Both the position numbers and the translations under genes were made by a program. The notes beneath the pieces were generated by a model that did no database searches, was not told where the DNA came from, and saw only the letters and a list, made by a program, of their open reading frames with translations. Positions 12,301 through 24,300 of a stretch of 64,000 bases of DNA are shown piece after piece. Source of the stretch: Symbiodinium natans (lineage: Eukaryota > Sar > Dinophyceae > Suessiales > Symbiodiniaceae); assembly GCA_905221605.1 (NCBI GenBank), contig CAJNDS010002621.1, positions 248,001 through 312,000 of the forward strand, given 5' to 3'. Each line of letters starts with the position of its first letter. Within the stretch, counting starts at the first letter, position 1.

Positions 12301-15300
12301 TCTTCAATTGCAAAGTTTAGGGTTTCGGGTTTAGGGTTTAGGGTTTAGGGTTTACGGTTTCGGGTATTCGAACTGAGCCATAAAACATACCTGAACCCAC
12401 AAGGTTGCTTTGGGATTGGCCCTTGGCCTATACTCCACCGGACCTAATTTGCGTATGTTGTTCTTTTGAGAGCTTGTCGCTGGCGTTCGTGGTTGAAGTG
12501 AATGGAGGTGGTTCGACGTATGTGGGACTTGCAGCATGTTCCATGGCTATGATCATGCAATACCGTTGACCTTCAAGCTGCGGCGTCACGACACCCCCTA
12601 AACCTGATATCCCCAAAATTTCAAAAGAGGAATAGATGGCTTTGTTTGTGGATGGGAAGAGCTGGCTCCGTGTGCTGCTCAGCCGCCGGTTCAGATAGTT
12701 CGAATTGTCGGTTCCTATGCCCTGAACGTGACCGCCTAAACCCTGAGGGTTTAAAGGGTTTAGGGTTTATAGAAATTGTAGAGGGTTTGGGTCCCATAAC
12801 GTTTTCAGCGAAACGTTTTGAGCCAAAGTTTCTGTTTTAGAACCTGCTTTTGTTTTTTTGGGGGGACCTCCCGGCCCTGGCTGGCCTCCTGGGACTCTTT
12901 GGGTGGAAAACCCTAAACCCTAAACCCTAAACCCTAAACCTCAAGTAAATTCAGCATTTGGCTTCCCAGGTGCTGTGGATGAGTTTCCTTAAACTCTGCT
13001 TGTTAGCTGCTTAGACAAATGAGCTGGGAGAATTCAGAATGATGCCACATACAGTTTCTATTTATTTTGTCTTGAGGGCTTAGGGTTAAGGGTTTAGGAT
13101 TTAGGGTGCCAAACCCCCCAACCCTAAACCCTAAACCCTAAACCCTAAACCCTAGTATGAAGGCCTTGGGCTCTTGAGGCACAGTCTAGGCCCTCCACCC
13201 CTCCTGCAGGCCTTGGCGACCTCGTTGGCTACTCTATCCGCCTGGAGGCGAAGCGTCCCTTGGCTCTGTGGTGCTTTACTGTAACTTTAGATCCTGAGCC
13301 TTTTTGGGCTTATTTTGTTTCTTAAAAAGGCAGCTAAAACTTAAATTTATAGCTACCCTGCTAAGTGCAGCCAAGTTGGGCCTGGAGTACTTGGCCTTTC
13401 TTGTTGTTGTGGCCTGTGAGACTGTAGGGTTCATGTTTTAGGGGCCCTAAACCCGAAACTCGAAACCCGAAACCCTAAGCCCCAAACCCTAAACCCTAAA
13501 CCCTAAACGAGTTTAAGGTTTTCGGTTTTAGGGGGTGGAGAATGGTGCTAGCCTGGGCAAGTTTCGGGCTCAGTTAGGGTTCGGGGCCTAATCTTTGTGG
13601 TACTTTACTGTAACTTTAGATCCTTACTTTTTTTGGGTTTATCGGGTTTCTTATTAAGGCTAATGGTTTTGGGGTCAGGAGACTGTTGTAAAGGGTGAAA
13701 CTACATGTAGTGGCTTTCCGCTTTTGTTCGGCTGAAGCCCTGCCCCAAGATACGTTGGATGAACCGAACTACCCCCTTTAAAGACTCTCTAGACTCTAGA
13801 CTTAGACTTCTAAGCCCGTAAACCGCTAAACCCTCTAAACCCCTAAAGCCCTAAACTCCTAAACTCCTAAACCCCTAAACCCCTAAACCCCTAAACCCCT
13901 AAACCCCTAAACCCCTAAACCCCTAAACCCCTAAACCCCTAGACCCTCTCAGGATCGGCGCGGACGAAGATTTTGGTCTGCACTACAGGAAGCTGTTGAC
14001 TACTAATTGTTTAAGAACCCCCCCCCCAAAAAAAAAGAAACAAACAAAAACAAAAAGATATTCTTCCTTAGAAGGGTAGTATAGGGATTAGTATCTCATA
14101 TTTGTTTTGGGGTTCTTAGGCAAAGATCGTAGTTGAGGGGCTTAGCGAAGTTGGGAGTTTCGGGTTCAGCCAGCGGGCTTTGGAGCCAGCTCGGGAGTGG
14201 GTGTCCAGGAGTTGAGGGTTCAGGGTTTAGGGTGGAGGGTTTAGGGTTTAGGGTTTAGGGTTGAGGGTTTAGGGTGCTTTAAACCATAAACCCTAAGCCC
14301 TAAACCCTAAACCCTAAAGAATCCTAGCCCCCAACCCTTAACTCTAGGCTCTTCAACCCCAATCGTGAATCCCTGCGCCCTGAACCCTATTCCTTGGGAT
14401 GTTCCCCCTTGTACCAACAGTCCTTAGTAGGGATGAAAAAAGGGCTATGGCTATTACAATCCCTATTGAGGACTGTTCGTATAAGGGCCAATCTCTCATG
14501 GAAGGCCCTAAACCCTGAACCCTAAACCCTAAACCCTAAGCCCTAAACCCTAAACCCTAAACCCTAAACCCTAAACCCTAAACCCTAAACCCTAAACCCT
14601 AAACCCTAAACCCTAAACCCAACCTATTCCCCAAACTCCGAAGCAAAGTTCCATGAACCTCGAGCCTCAAACCCTAAGTCAACCCGAAGAATCCTTCCAC
14701 AGCATGGCCTTGTCTTTGTACCTTAAACCCTAAACCCTAAACCCTAAACCCTAAACCCTAAACCCTAAACCCTAAACCCTTACATCCTGAGGCCTGAGAG
14801 GAAAACTCAGAACTCTACGTCCGAAGGTTGCTGTTTGCTGTTCAGGGTTTAGGGCTTAGGGTTTAGGGTTTCGAGTTTAGGGTTCAGGATTCAGGGTCTA
14901 GGGTTTAGGTTTTAGGGTGTAGGGTGTTGAGTTTCAGGGTGGGTGTAGGGTTTAGGGTTTAGGGGGCGGTTTAGGGGTTTGAGAGCTTCGGGGTTTAGGG
15001 GTATGAGGGTTTGAGGGTTTAGGGGTTTGAGGGCTTCAGGGTTTAGTGGATTAGGCGTTTAGGATCTAATTTAGGGTTTAGGAGTTTAGGTGTTTGAGGC
15101 TTAGGGGTTTCGGGTTTAGCTTGGGGTTTACGGTTTGAGGCTTATAGTCCCTCGGAAGGGGGGAAATAGCTTACCCTTCTATGGCCTTCCCTCAGGCGTG
15201 AGTACTACCCTAAACCCTCAACCCAAAACCCAAAACCTTCAACCCTAAACATTAAACCCTGAACCTTAAACCCTGAACCCTAGCTCTAAACCCTGGCTGG

Positions 15301-18300
15301 CTTGCGTTGGGTGGGTTTAAGGCACTGGGCGGTAAGATGCTTTTAGATTTGACAGCTCAAGTCTGTTGATGGTACGATACAGACAGTTCTGCCTGATCTG
15401 TGCGCCCAGAACCATCCCAACCCTTAGGGTTTAGGGTTTAGGGTTTAGGGTTTAGGGTTTAGGGTTTAGGGTTTAGGGTTTAGGGTTTAGGGTTTAGGGT
15501 TTAGGGTTTAGGGTTCCTACACGAGAGGAGTCCTGCTTCGGCGCCTGGAGAACGACGAGCTCCTGCGGAACGTGACGCACGTTATTGTGGACGAGTGCCG
15601 CTGGATCTCAAGGGATGAATGAGGGTTTAGGGTTTAGGGTTTAGGGTTTAGGGTTTAGGGTTTAGGGTTTAGGGTTTAGGGTTTAGGGTCTAGGGTCTAG
15701 GGGTTCGGGTTGGGATGGTTCCCCTTGTACAATAGGGATGATAGTACCCGCTGTTATATTCCCTATTAAGGGCTTTTAGTATAAGGGAGGACATCCCACC
15801 TTTAGGGGTTTGGGGTTTTGGGGTTTTCGGTTTAAGGGTTTTGGGTTGAGGGGTTTATGGTTGAGGGGTTTAGGGCTTTAGGGCTTCGGGCTTTGTATTC
15901 TTTACATACACCTTTACGGTTCCATGGCTTTATAACCATACCCCCTTTACCGTTCTAAAGCTACACCGAGCACCTCAATGGATGACGACCGCCAACCCAG
16001 TTGCCTAGTTATAGGGGTCGCAAGGGCCCTAAATTGGGCTAGGAGCCTAGATAGACAATGCTCAACCCCATCAGCCTTGACTTAGGATATAAGTCCCCGG
16101 CATGTGGAGCCCCAAACCCTAAACCTTAAACCTAAACCCGAACTAAACCCTAAAACCTATGCCTGAAACCGGCAACTCCTTATAAACCCTGCACTCTAAA
16201 CCTATTAGCTCTCAGGTGCTTAGCCTTAAAGCACCCAACAAATTCTTAAGGCCTAGAAACACTCAACACCCCTCAAAACCCTTAACGCCCTTAAAGCCCT
16301 CAAAACACAAAGACCTTAAGGCCTAAAGACCAAAAACCCTCAAAGCCCTTAAAGCCCTACGCTGAACCCTAAACCCTAAACCCGAAGCCCTAACCCTAAA
16401 CCCTAAACCCTACCCTAAACCCTAAACCCTAAACCCTAAACCCTAAACCCTAACCCTTAAAGCTCTCAAAGCCCTCAAGACTCACATCTGCCAGGTGCTT
16501 AGCCTTAAAACCCTGAAGACCCTTAAGGGCCAAAGACCCTCAAAACCCTTCAAAGCGCCCTTAAAGCCCTCAAAGCCCTTAAAGCCCTCAAAACCCTTAA
16601 AGCCCTTATAGCCCTTAAAGCACTCAAAACCCTTCAAGCCCTTAAAGGCCTAAAATCAGTTAAAACCCCTAAAAAGCCCGTAGGACTCTCATCTGCCAAC
16701 AGAGGCCACGAGCGAGATTTGGACACGGATGCCCGGCCAGTTCCATTCTTCTGGCGGGCACCCTGAACCCTAAACCCTAAACCCTAAACCCTAAACCCTA
16801 AACCCTAAACCCTAAACGTTTTGTACGGCTACACCCCAAAAGTTTGTGGGCTGGGCCTCCTCGGCTACTAGACCCTGAGCCGGGGTCAGCCTGCTGAGGT
16901 TTAGGGCTTTAGGGCTTCGAGGGGTTTTGGGTTTGGGGTTTAGGGTTTAGGGTTTAGGGTTTAGGGTTTAGGGTTTAGGTTTAGGGTTTGGGGTTTAGGG
17001 TCTGGGGTTTGGGGTTGAGGGTTTAGGGTCAGGGTTTAGGGCGTTTAGGTCGTAGAGTTGGGGTTGAGATACTCTCCAGGGCTTGGGGCGTACTGGATGG
17101 AGCCGAAAGTCCTCTCACGCACCGAGGACTTTCTTCTCATCGTGCTGCGCGATCTTCTTCCAAAGCGACCCAATCTCAGGCAAAACCCGGCGAGTGGTAC
17201 AGAAGGGATAGGGTCTAGGGTTAGGATGTTCCCCCCTATATTGACAGTCCTTAATCGGGATTATCGTCGCCGTATTATAATACGGGGGAACATCCCAAGA
17301 GTAGGGTTAGGTGTCCCCAAGCCCGAGCTAGAAGTAGCCATTGCCTACAATTGCTTAAACACCAAAAAAAAACCTAAACCCTAAATTCTTCCTTGTTAGT
17401 AATAGGGTAGTTTTAACGCTACGCGACCCGCCTCGGCCCGGCCCAGCGCATCCGCGTGAGCATGATGATTCCGCAGCGCCCAAGTCGCTGGACCCCAAGC
17501 AATAAGGGTTGAGTTTAGGGTTTAGGAAGTTTTCAGTAGGGTTCCGGGTTTATGGTTTGTGGTTTAGGGTTTGGGGTTAAGGCTCAGTTTAGGGTTGAGT
17601 GCTTAGGGCTCCAGGTTTATGGTTTGGGGTTTAGGGTTTTTGGGGGTTTATGCTCACAGCAGTTGAGCTGCGGGCCTCTCACGCAAAAGGCAGGGGGGCA
17701 GGGGGGGGGGGGGGGCAGAGGCAGGGCGGGAAGGCAGGGAGCAGGGCAGGGGGGCAGTGGGGGAGGCGGGGGTGGGGGGGAGGGGGGGTCCTGCTGGGCG
17801 GGGTGCCTGTTCCACCTTCGGCCCAAGGCCTCGGCGGAAATACGGATAGTATGACAACCCATAAAAACCCTAAACCCTAAATTATTCCTTGTTAGGGTTT
17901 AGGGTTTAGGGTTTAGGGTTTAAGGTTTATGTTTTAGGGTTTAGGGTTTAGGGTTTAGAGCTTTTCGGGATTCCAAGGCGACGGCCGGCAAACATGTGGT
18001 GAGAGGAAATGACTCCTTTATCTTCATGGACCAATTTTCATGTTGTCAACGAATACCCGTGGACATATATATATATATATACATATGTATATATATATAT
18101 ATATCTATGTATATTTACACATACATGTACACTCAACACTTGTGGAGACTGTGTAACATACATGGGAGATGAAAGAGATACTATTTGCCCGCTTGCCTTT
18201 GCCGCTTGGGCTCGCACGGCATCCTTGTTCCTTCTTTGGTTCGGGGCAGGATCCCTTGCCAAGCAAAAAACAAGGGGCCCAGTTCGTCTTTTAAGTTTCC

Positions 18301-21300
18301 GAGTAAAGAATCATCGTACAGCCCTCCCCTAAACCCTAAACCCTAAACCCTAAACCCTAAACCCTAAACCCTAAACCCTAAACCCTAAACCCTAAACCCT
18401 AAACCCTACACCCTACACCCTACACCCTACACCCTACACCCTAAGCCGCCTGCACAGCAGCGTCAAGTCGGAGACAGGATTGTGCTGATGTCTGCCACGA
18501 TCAACGCGCAGATCTTCAAGGACTTGCTTAAGCCAGGTGTGACGTACGTTTTTTTTTCCAACCTGCAAAGGGTGAATGTTTAAATGGGCTTCAAAACCAC
18601 CCTAAACCCTAAACCCTAAGCCCTAAACCCTAAGGGTTGTTTTGGGTGAGGCTTCAACCTGAGCCACTCCAAACCCCCCCCGACCCTTGAATCCGCCACC
18701 GAAGAGGACTACTTTGCGGACTCCGCATCCATCAGCATCCCGGGGCGAACTTTTCCCGTCACCTCCTACTACCTGGAGCATGCGCTGCCACCTGGCCGAT
18801 CAGTAAACCCTAAACCCTAAACCCTAAACCCTAAACCCTAAACCCTAAACCCTAAACCCTAAACCCTAAACATATTCTGATCAAGCAGTACCTAAATCTC
18901 TAGCCAATATCAGGCTTTGGTGTTTGCAGCGTTCGGTGAGGCCCACTTGCCATGCAGTACATGTCCTCCTCGGATGCACGCAAAAGCAGGGTTTAGGGTT
19001 TAGGGTTTAGGGTTCAGGGTTTAGGGCCCATGTACCTGAGTGGGGGATCATAAAGGCCCATTAACATCGCACTCTGGGGTATACGATCCCGACTTCTTGG
19101 TTGTGTGCTCCGCAAGGATCGCAGTTGTGCAAGTGGGCCTTTGCTCCCTGATACTAGCAGTCCTTAATCGGGATGATAGTAGGGGGTTCTAGAATCCCCC
19201 TGTTAAGGACTGTCAGCATAAGGGGGGAACATCCCAAAGTGGGCCCCTAAACCCTAAACCCTAAACCCTAAAACCTAAACCCTAAACCCTAAACCCTAAA
19301 CCCTAAACCGAAGGATGCACACCAACTTCGTGATTGAACCCGACTCTGAGTTCTGCCGGAAGGACTGTTTGGGGGCTCCTAGGGCTGCTAGGGTTTAGGG
19401 TTTAGGGCTTAGGGTTTAGGGTTTCGGGTTTCGGGTTTAGGGTTTAGGGTTTCGGGTTTAGGGTTTAGGGTTTGTTTGTTAGGGTTTCGGACCCTTCAAC
19501 CTTGTAGGGGTCCTCGTTGTCAACTTGGGTTTTCTGGGTAATTCGGTTTCTGTTTGTAGGTCTGTGGGGCGGAGGGATATGTTTTCAAGGGAATACGGGA
19601 GCCTATTCAATTGCTAGTAAATATCTACTGTAACAACCTCCACTTGCAATCCCTTCTTCATTATAGCGTTATCCCTAAACCCTAAACCCTAAACCCAAAA
19701 CCCAAAACCCTAAACCTACCCAAGAACATGCATTCCAATCAATCTGGCTCCTTTTCTTCGGGTTTCAGAGGCATCTCTTGGTTGAAGGCTTCATGGGAAG
19801 CAATGTAGGGTCAAGCACCGTAAACCCTAAACCCTAAACCCTAAACCCTAAACCCTAAACCCTAAACCCCCTAAGATGGAGGCTCGTGTCGAAGTCTTCC
19901 ACGGTGCCAGGATGTCGAGCCGCAAATGAGCTACCACGAAGAGGAGGAGCTTAGGCTTGGGTTTAGGGTTTAGGGTTTAGGGTTTAGTTTAGGGTTTAGG
20001 GTTTAGGGCTTAGGGCTTAGGGCTTAGGGCTTAGGGCTTAGGGTTTAGGGTTTAGGGTTTAGGGTTTAGGGTTTAGGGTTTAGGGTTTAGGGTTTAGGGT
20101 TTAGGGTTTAGGGTCTAGCATCTAGGGTTTAATTAGGGAGTTTAGGGAGTTGGGGGCTTTGTTGTTTGCTATAAAAACCCTAAACCCTAAACCCTAAAAT
20201 GGTATTTAGCCCCACTCCGATCTCACCCCTCAAATTCTGGGGCCCAGGCTGCCTAGGGACTTGCGGAGTTTTTTCAAGCTCCGAGCCGCAGACTAGCCGA
20301 AATTTGGCCTACGGGTTCTTAGTAGCGAATACTGGAATTACACAAAAGCAACGCCCCCCCAGGAAAAACTCAAAGCTGACTGAAAACGCGAGTTTCGGAG
20401 GAAAATGAGGAGAAGCAGGGCCTCAAATTTTCAACACGCACTTACTAGAAGTGCGGGGCGTAGCATTTAAAGTTGAAGCAGTAGCTGTGAAGTAGCACTA
20501 GAAGTCGTCGTCATCGTCGTGGTCGTCGTAGCTTGGGCAAATATACTTTAGGGTTTAGGGTGTAGGGTTCAGGGTTTAGGGTTTAGGGTCTAGGGTTTGG
20601 GGTTTAGGGTTTAGGGCTCCAATTTGCAACACAAACGCGGCTGTGATGGTCTAGGGGGTGCATGTCGCAGGCAGGCCTACGACAAGCCGGAGAATTCCGA
20701 GCTTGTCGGCACGAGGCTTCCTCGACATGTGCTGCAGCAGCTCCTTGGATGAGCTGTTTAGGGTTTAGGGTGTAGGGTTTAGGGTTTAGGGTTTAGGGTC
20801 TAGGGTTTAGGGTTTAGGGTTTAGGGTGCTGGGAGTCCAGGTCCCGGCAGTTCCCAACACCTTCATGGGTTGATTCTGCTTAGCATCCTAAGCCCTAATC
20901 TTTAACCCTAAACCCTAAACCCTAAACCCTAAACCCTAAACCCTAAACCGAACTTGTTAACAGCTGAAGACCTGCAAGCTCACTGCTCTCAAGCCAAAGT
21001 TGCCCAGAGTGATCTTTATAACCCATCCAGGACAGGTTACGTGCCTTTGTGTCGATACTCTACAAGGGGGGGGGGGGGGGGGGTAATGCTTCATGTACAC
21101 CCCAACGAATCTAGGCCAATGAGCTCCCTAAACCCTAAACCCTCCAACCCCAAGCCCTACAAACCCTAAACAAACCCTAAACCCGAAGCCCTAAACCCTA
21201 AACCCTAAATAAACCTTTAAACCCTGAACCCCGAAGCCCTAAACCCTAAACCCTAAACCCCTAAACCCTTGAAGCCCTTGATGCCCAAAAAAAAAGGCTC

Positions 21301-24300
21301 CACCGCGTGGACCCCGAGAAGATCAACTTCGAGCTCGTCGCGCAGGTGGTTCGGCACATCCACCTCCAGGCCACTTTTTTAAAGGGGTTTAGGGTTTAGG
21401 GTTTAGGGTTTGGGGGTTTTAGGGTTTAGGGTTGAGGGTTTAGGGTTTAGGGTTTCGCGGTTTAGGGTTTAGGGATTAGGATTTAGGATTTAGGGTTTGG
21501 GAAGAAGCGTTCAGGGTTTCGGGTTTAGCGTTAGGGATCCAGGGTGTAGGGCTGGGCCTGGGGTTTGAGGGAGGGTGTAAGGGTTCAGGGTTTCAGGGGT
21601 GTTTGCCGGGTTCAAGGTTTAGGGTTTAGGGCCACTGGGCGTGTGGTCATCGTCCACTTCTCCTTTTTTTCCATGCCCAACCCTCAACCCGAAGTAGTAC
21701 TGCCCATTTCCGGCTGTCAGTGGTCTACAAACAACAGTCCCAAGTAATCGGGATTGGTCAGGATGTTAGGGTTTCGGGCTTCGGGTGACTTGGCATTGAG
21801 GGCTGTGGATGGGTCTAGGTTGCCCGCAGCATCCCTGGGTAAAAACCACCTGAAGCCTAGACCCACAACCCCAAACCTTGAGCCCTAAACCCTAAACCCT
21901 AATATCTCTTTCAACCCTAAGCCCAAACTCCTAAACCCTAAACCAGTCACTCGACAGGTCGACCCCTGCAAAGACGGAAAGTCGCCAGGATCTCGGTGCA
22001 GATACCTGGCAGCCACCGCCTGAACCCTAAACCCTAAGCCCTAAACCACTATATAGCAAGCAGCCCTACATCCGAAACCCTCAACCCCAATCCTAAACCC
22101 CCAAAACTCGAGCTGCTTGGGCCCACTGCAAGAAGTTCGTTAGCCCCAACGTGTTGAGGTCTGTGCCAGGCCCAGGCTTATTTTAGGCTTTGGGGTTTAG
22201 GTTCTAAGGTTTAGGGTTTAGGTTTCAGGGTTTAGGGTGTAGGCCTTGGGGAAAGCCCTGAACCCCACCTGCGAATCAAACTTGAAGACTCGTGGAAACC
22301 AATTTTGGAGGAGCAGTTCCTGGAATCAGACCCCAGGAGGGCAAGCTACACTCACCTGCAGGCGGCGTGCCGCAGTCTCGCTCGCTGTCGCACAAGGAAC
22401 GACTGGATTTACCAGGCGGAGACCCACCTCAGTGCAGAGCGGAAGCAACGCTGGGCTACTATACTACACAAGTTGGGTCTGTAACCATGAGGCAATGGAA
22501 GACAGACGCAACGATGCGCAGACAAGAGACCCGTCTGCCATCCTGGCTCCGGAATCGGTCGGACAAAGGGAAAGGCATAGGAAAGCAAAAGCAACCAGAC
22601 GAGCCCATGAGACCGTTCCCCGCTGCGCAGGCGGGCCAGAACGCCTGAACAACCTCGGAATTGGGATGAGGACCCAGACTAGGCCCTTATTCATTTCTTT
22701 TAAAGGGTTCAGGTTCCGTTCTCGGCCCCTAAAAAACAAGAAGGGTGGCCTGTGTATTCCTAGGCTACTCTTGGGTCTGGTTACTCTCCCAAAGCCTAAA
22801 CACTCAAGCCCTGAACCTCGAAACCCAGTGAGCTTAAGCCCTACACGCCTACACCCCTGTCCGACACGACGGCCGCGTATAAACCCCAAACCCCAACTCC
22901 AATCCCCAAACCCCAAGCCCTAAACCCTGAACCCTGAACCCTAAACCCTAAACCCTAAACCCAATCTCTCAGGCCAGGTGCGATTCTGGTTTTCGTGCCC
23001 GGTCTCAGCGACGCTTGGCGGTTTAGGGCGAAACCCTAAACCCTAAACCCTAAACCCGCCTCCGTTGTGGGCACTGACTTCTGCGGCTGGCAGAGGTTGT
23101 TGTGCCTCGGTTGTTTTTTGGGGGGGTTCAGAATTGTCGTCCTCAATCCTGAACCCTAAACCCTATAAACCCTAAACCCTAACCCCTAACCCCTAACCCC
23201 TAAACCCTAAACCCTAAACCCTAAAGGCCCTAAACCCTAAACCCTAAACCCTAAACCCTAAACCCTAAACCCTAAACCCTAAACCCTAAACCCTAACCCC
23301 CCCCCCCCCCCCCCCAAGAAAGCCGCTGCCTCCCAAGGAGATCAAGAAGGCGATGCGCTGCCTCGAGGAGGACGCAGTTTCGCAGGGCTGGGTTTAGGGT
23401 TTAGGGTTTAGGGTTTAGGGTTTAGGGTTTAGGGTTCAGGGTTTAAGGTTTCGTTTTTAGGGTTTGGGGTTTAGGGTTTTGGTTTTAGGGTTCAGGGTTT
23501 GGGGTTTGGGGTTGGGGTTTGGGGTTTGGGGTTTGGGGGTTTGGGGTTTGGGGTTGGGGGTTTGGGGCTTGGGGTTTGGGGTTTCGGGTTTGGGGTTTGG
23601 GGTTTGGGGTTTGGGGCCTGTCCGGCTCTAAACCCTAAGCTCGCAGCACTGAACCCTGAACCCAAGACTGAACTGGCAAGAGCATTTAGCGCGCTGGCCT
23701 CTGAACCTTCGACCGCAACACCCAAAACCCTTAACCCCTGAAAGCCCTGACAGAGCCGAGACCGCACAACTGCAAAAGGCTCAGGCCCTAACTATTTATG
23801 CCACAGGCTCCAACGTAGTTTTTTTTGGGTTAGGTTTCGGGGTACACTACCCCGAAAAAGGTACTAATAGGAGCCTTTGGGCAAAGCCCTCCAAAACCCA
23901 AAACCCAAAACCCAAAGCCCAAAACCCTAAACCCTACACCCTAAACCCTAAAGCCCGGATTGAGAGGACCTGGGCAGCAAAGGCAAGGGGAAAGGAAAGG
24001 AGTCCTTCGAGAAAGGAGGCGGCTGCAAGAGCTTTTGGTTCGGCACCCTAAACAGGTTTTATATAGGGTTTAGGGTTTAGGGTTTCGGGTTTAGGGTTTG
24101 AGGTGAACATCTGCGTTATACGTAGAGTTATAAGTATGGTGACTTTACTTATAACCATAGTTTATAACATAAACGCTAGACACCATAAACCCTACAACCC
24201 CCCCCCCCCCCCCCCCGCCCCAAACCCAAAAAAACTATAAGCCCTAAAACCTATAAACCCCGAACCCTATACCCCCGATAAACCTACAAACCCTAAAACC

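Larger units (their letters stand above)
13255..13952. other. Intron 8: two family G elements and CCCCTAAA array
   Basis: The intron starts inside a family G copy (13266-13378), with a truncated second copy at 13596-13664. CCCTAAA/CCCCTAAA arrays at 13440-13510 and 13830-13941. Confidence 0.75.
13989..15527. other. Intron 9: family H and B elements, many telomeric arrays
   Basis: Family H fold-back at 14000-14133 and family B at 14397-14489. Telomeric arrays at 14210-14280, 14505-14622, 14725-14782, 14840-15130 (degenerate TTTAGGG variants) and 15424-15513. No exon supported. Confidence 0.75.
17180..18477. other. Intron 12: family B element, poly-G, AT microsatellite, telomeric arrays
   Basis: Family B at 17224-17297, G-rich run at 17695-17790, TTTAGGG at 17895-17960, TA-rich microsatellite at 18064-18110, and a clean CCCTAAA array passing into six CCCTACA units at 18327-18442. 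Unique DNA at 18110-18320 shows no supported exon. Confidence 0.75.

Noticed and set aside
18009-18332. 107-codon ORF at the TA microsatellite
   Set aside because: Half of it translates the TATA repeat (YIYIYT...) and the rest has no support.
22246-22923. 225-codon ORF as a gene
   Set aside because: Its C-terminus is translated CCCTAAA and a competing frame over the same bases looks better; neither has a known domain.
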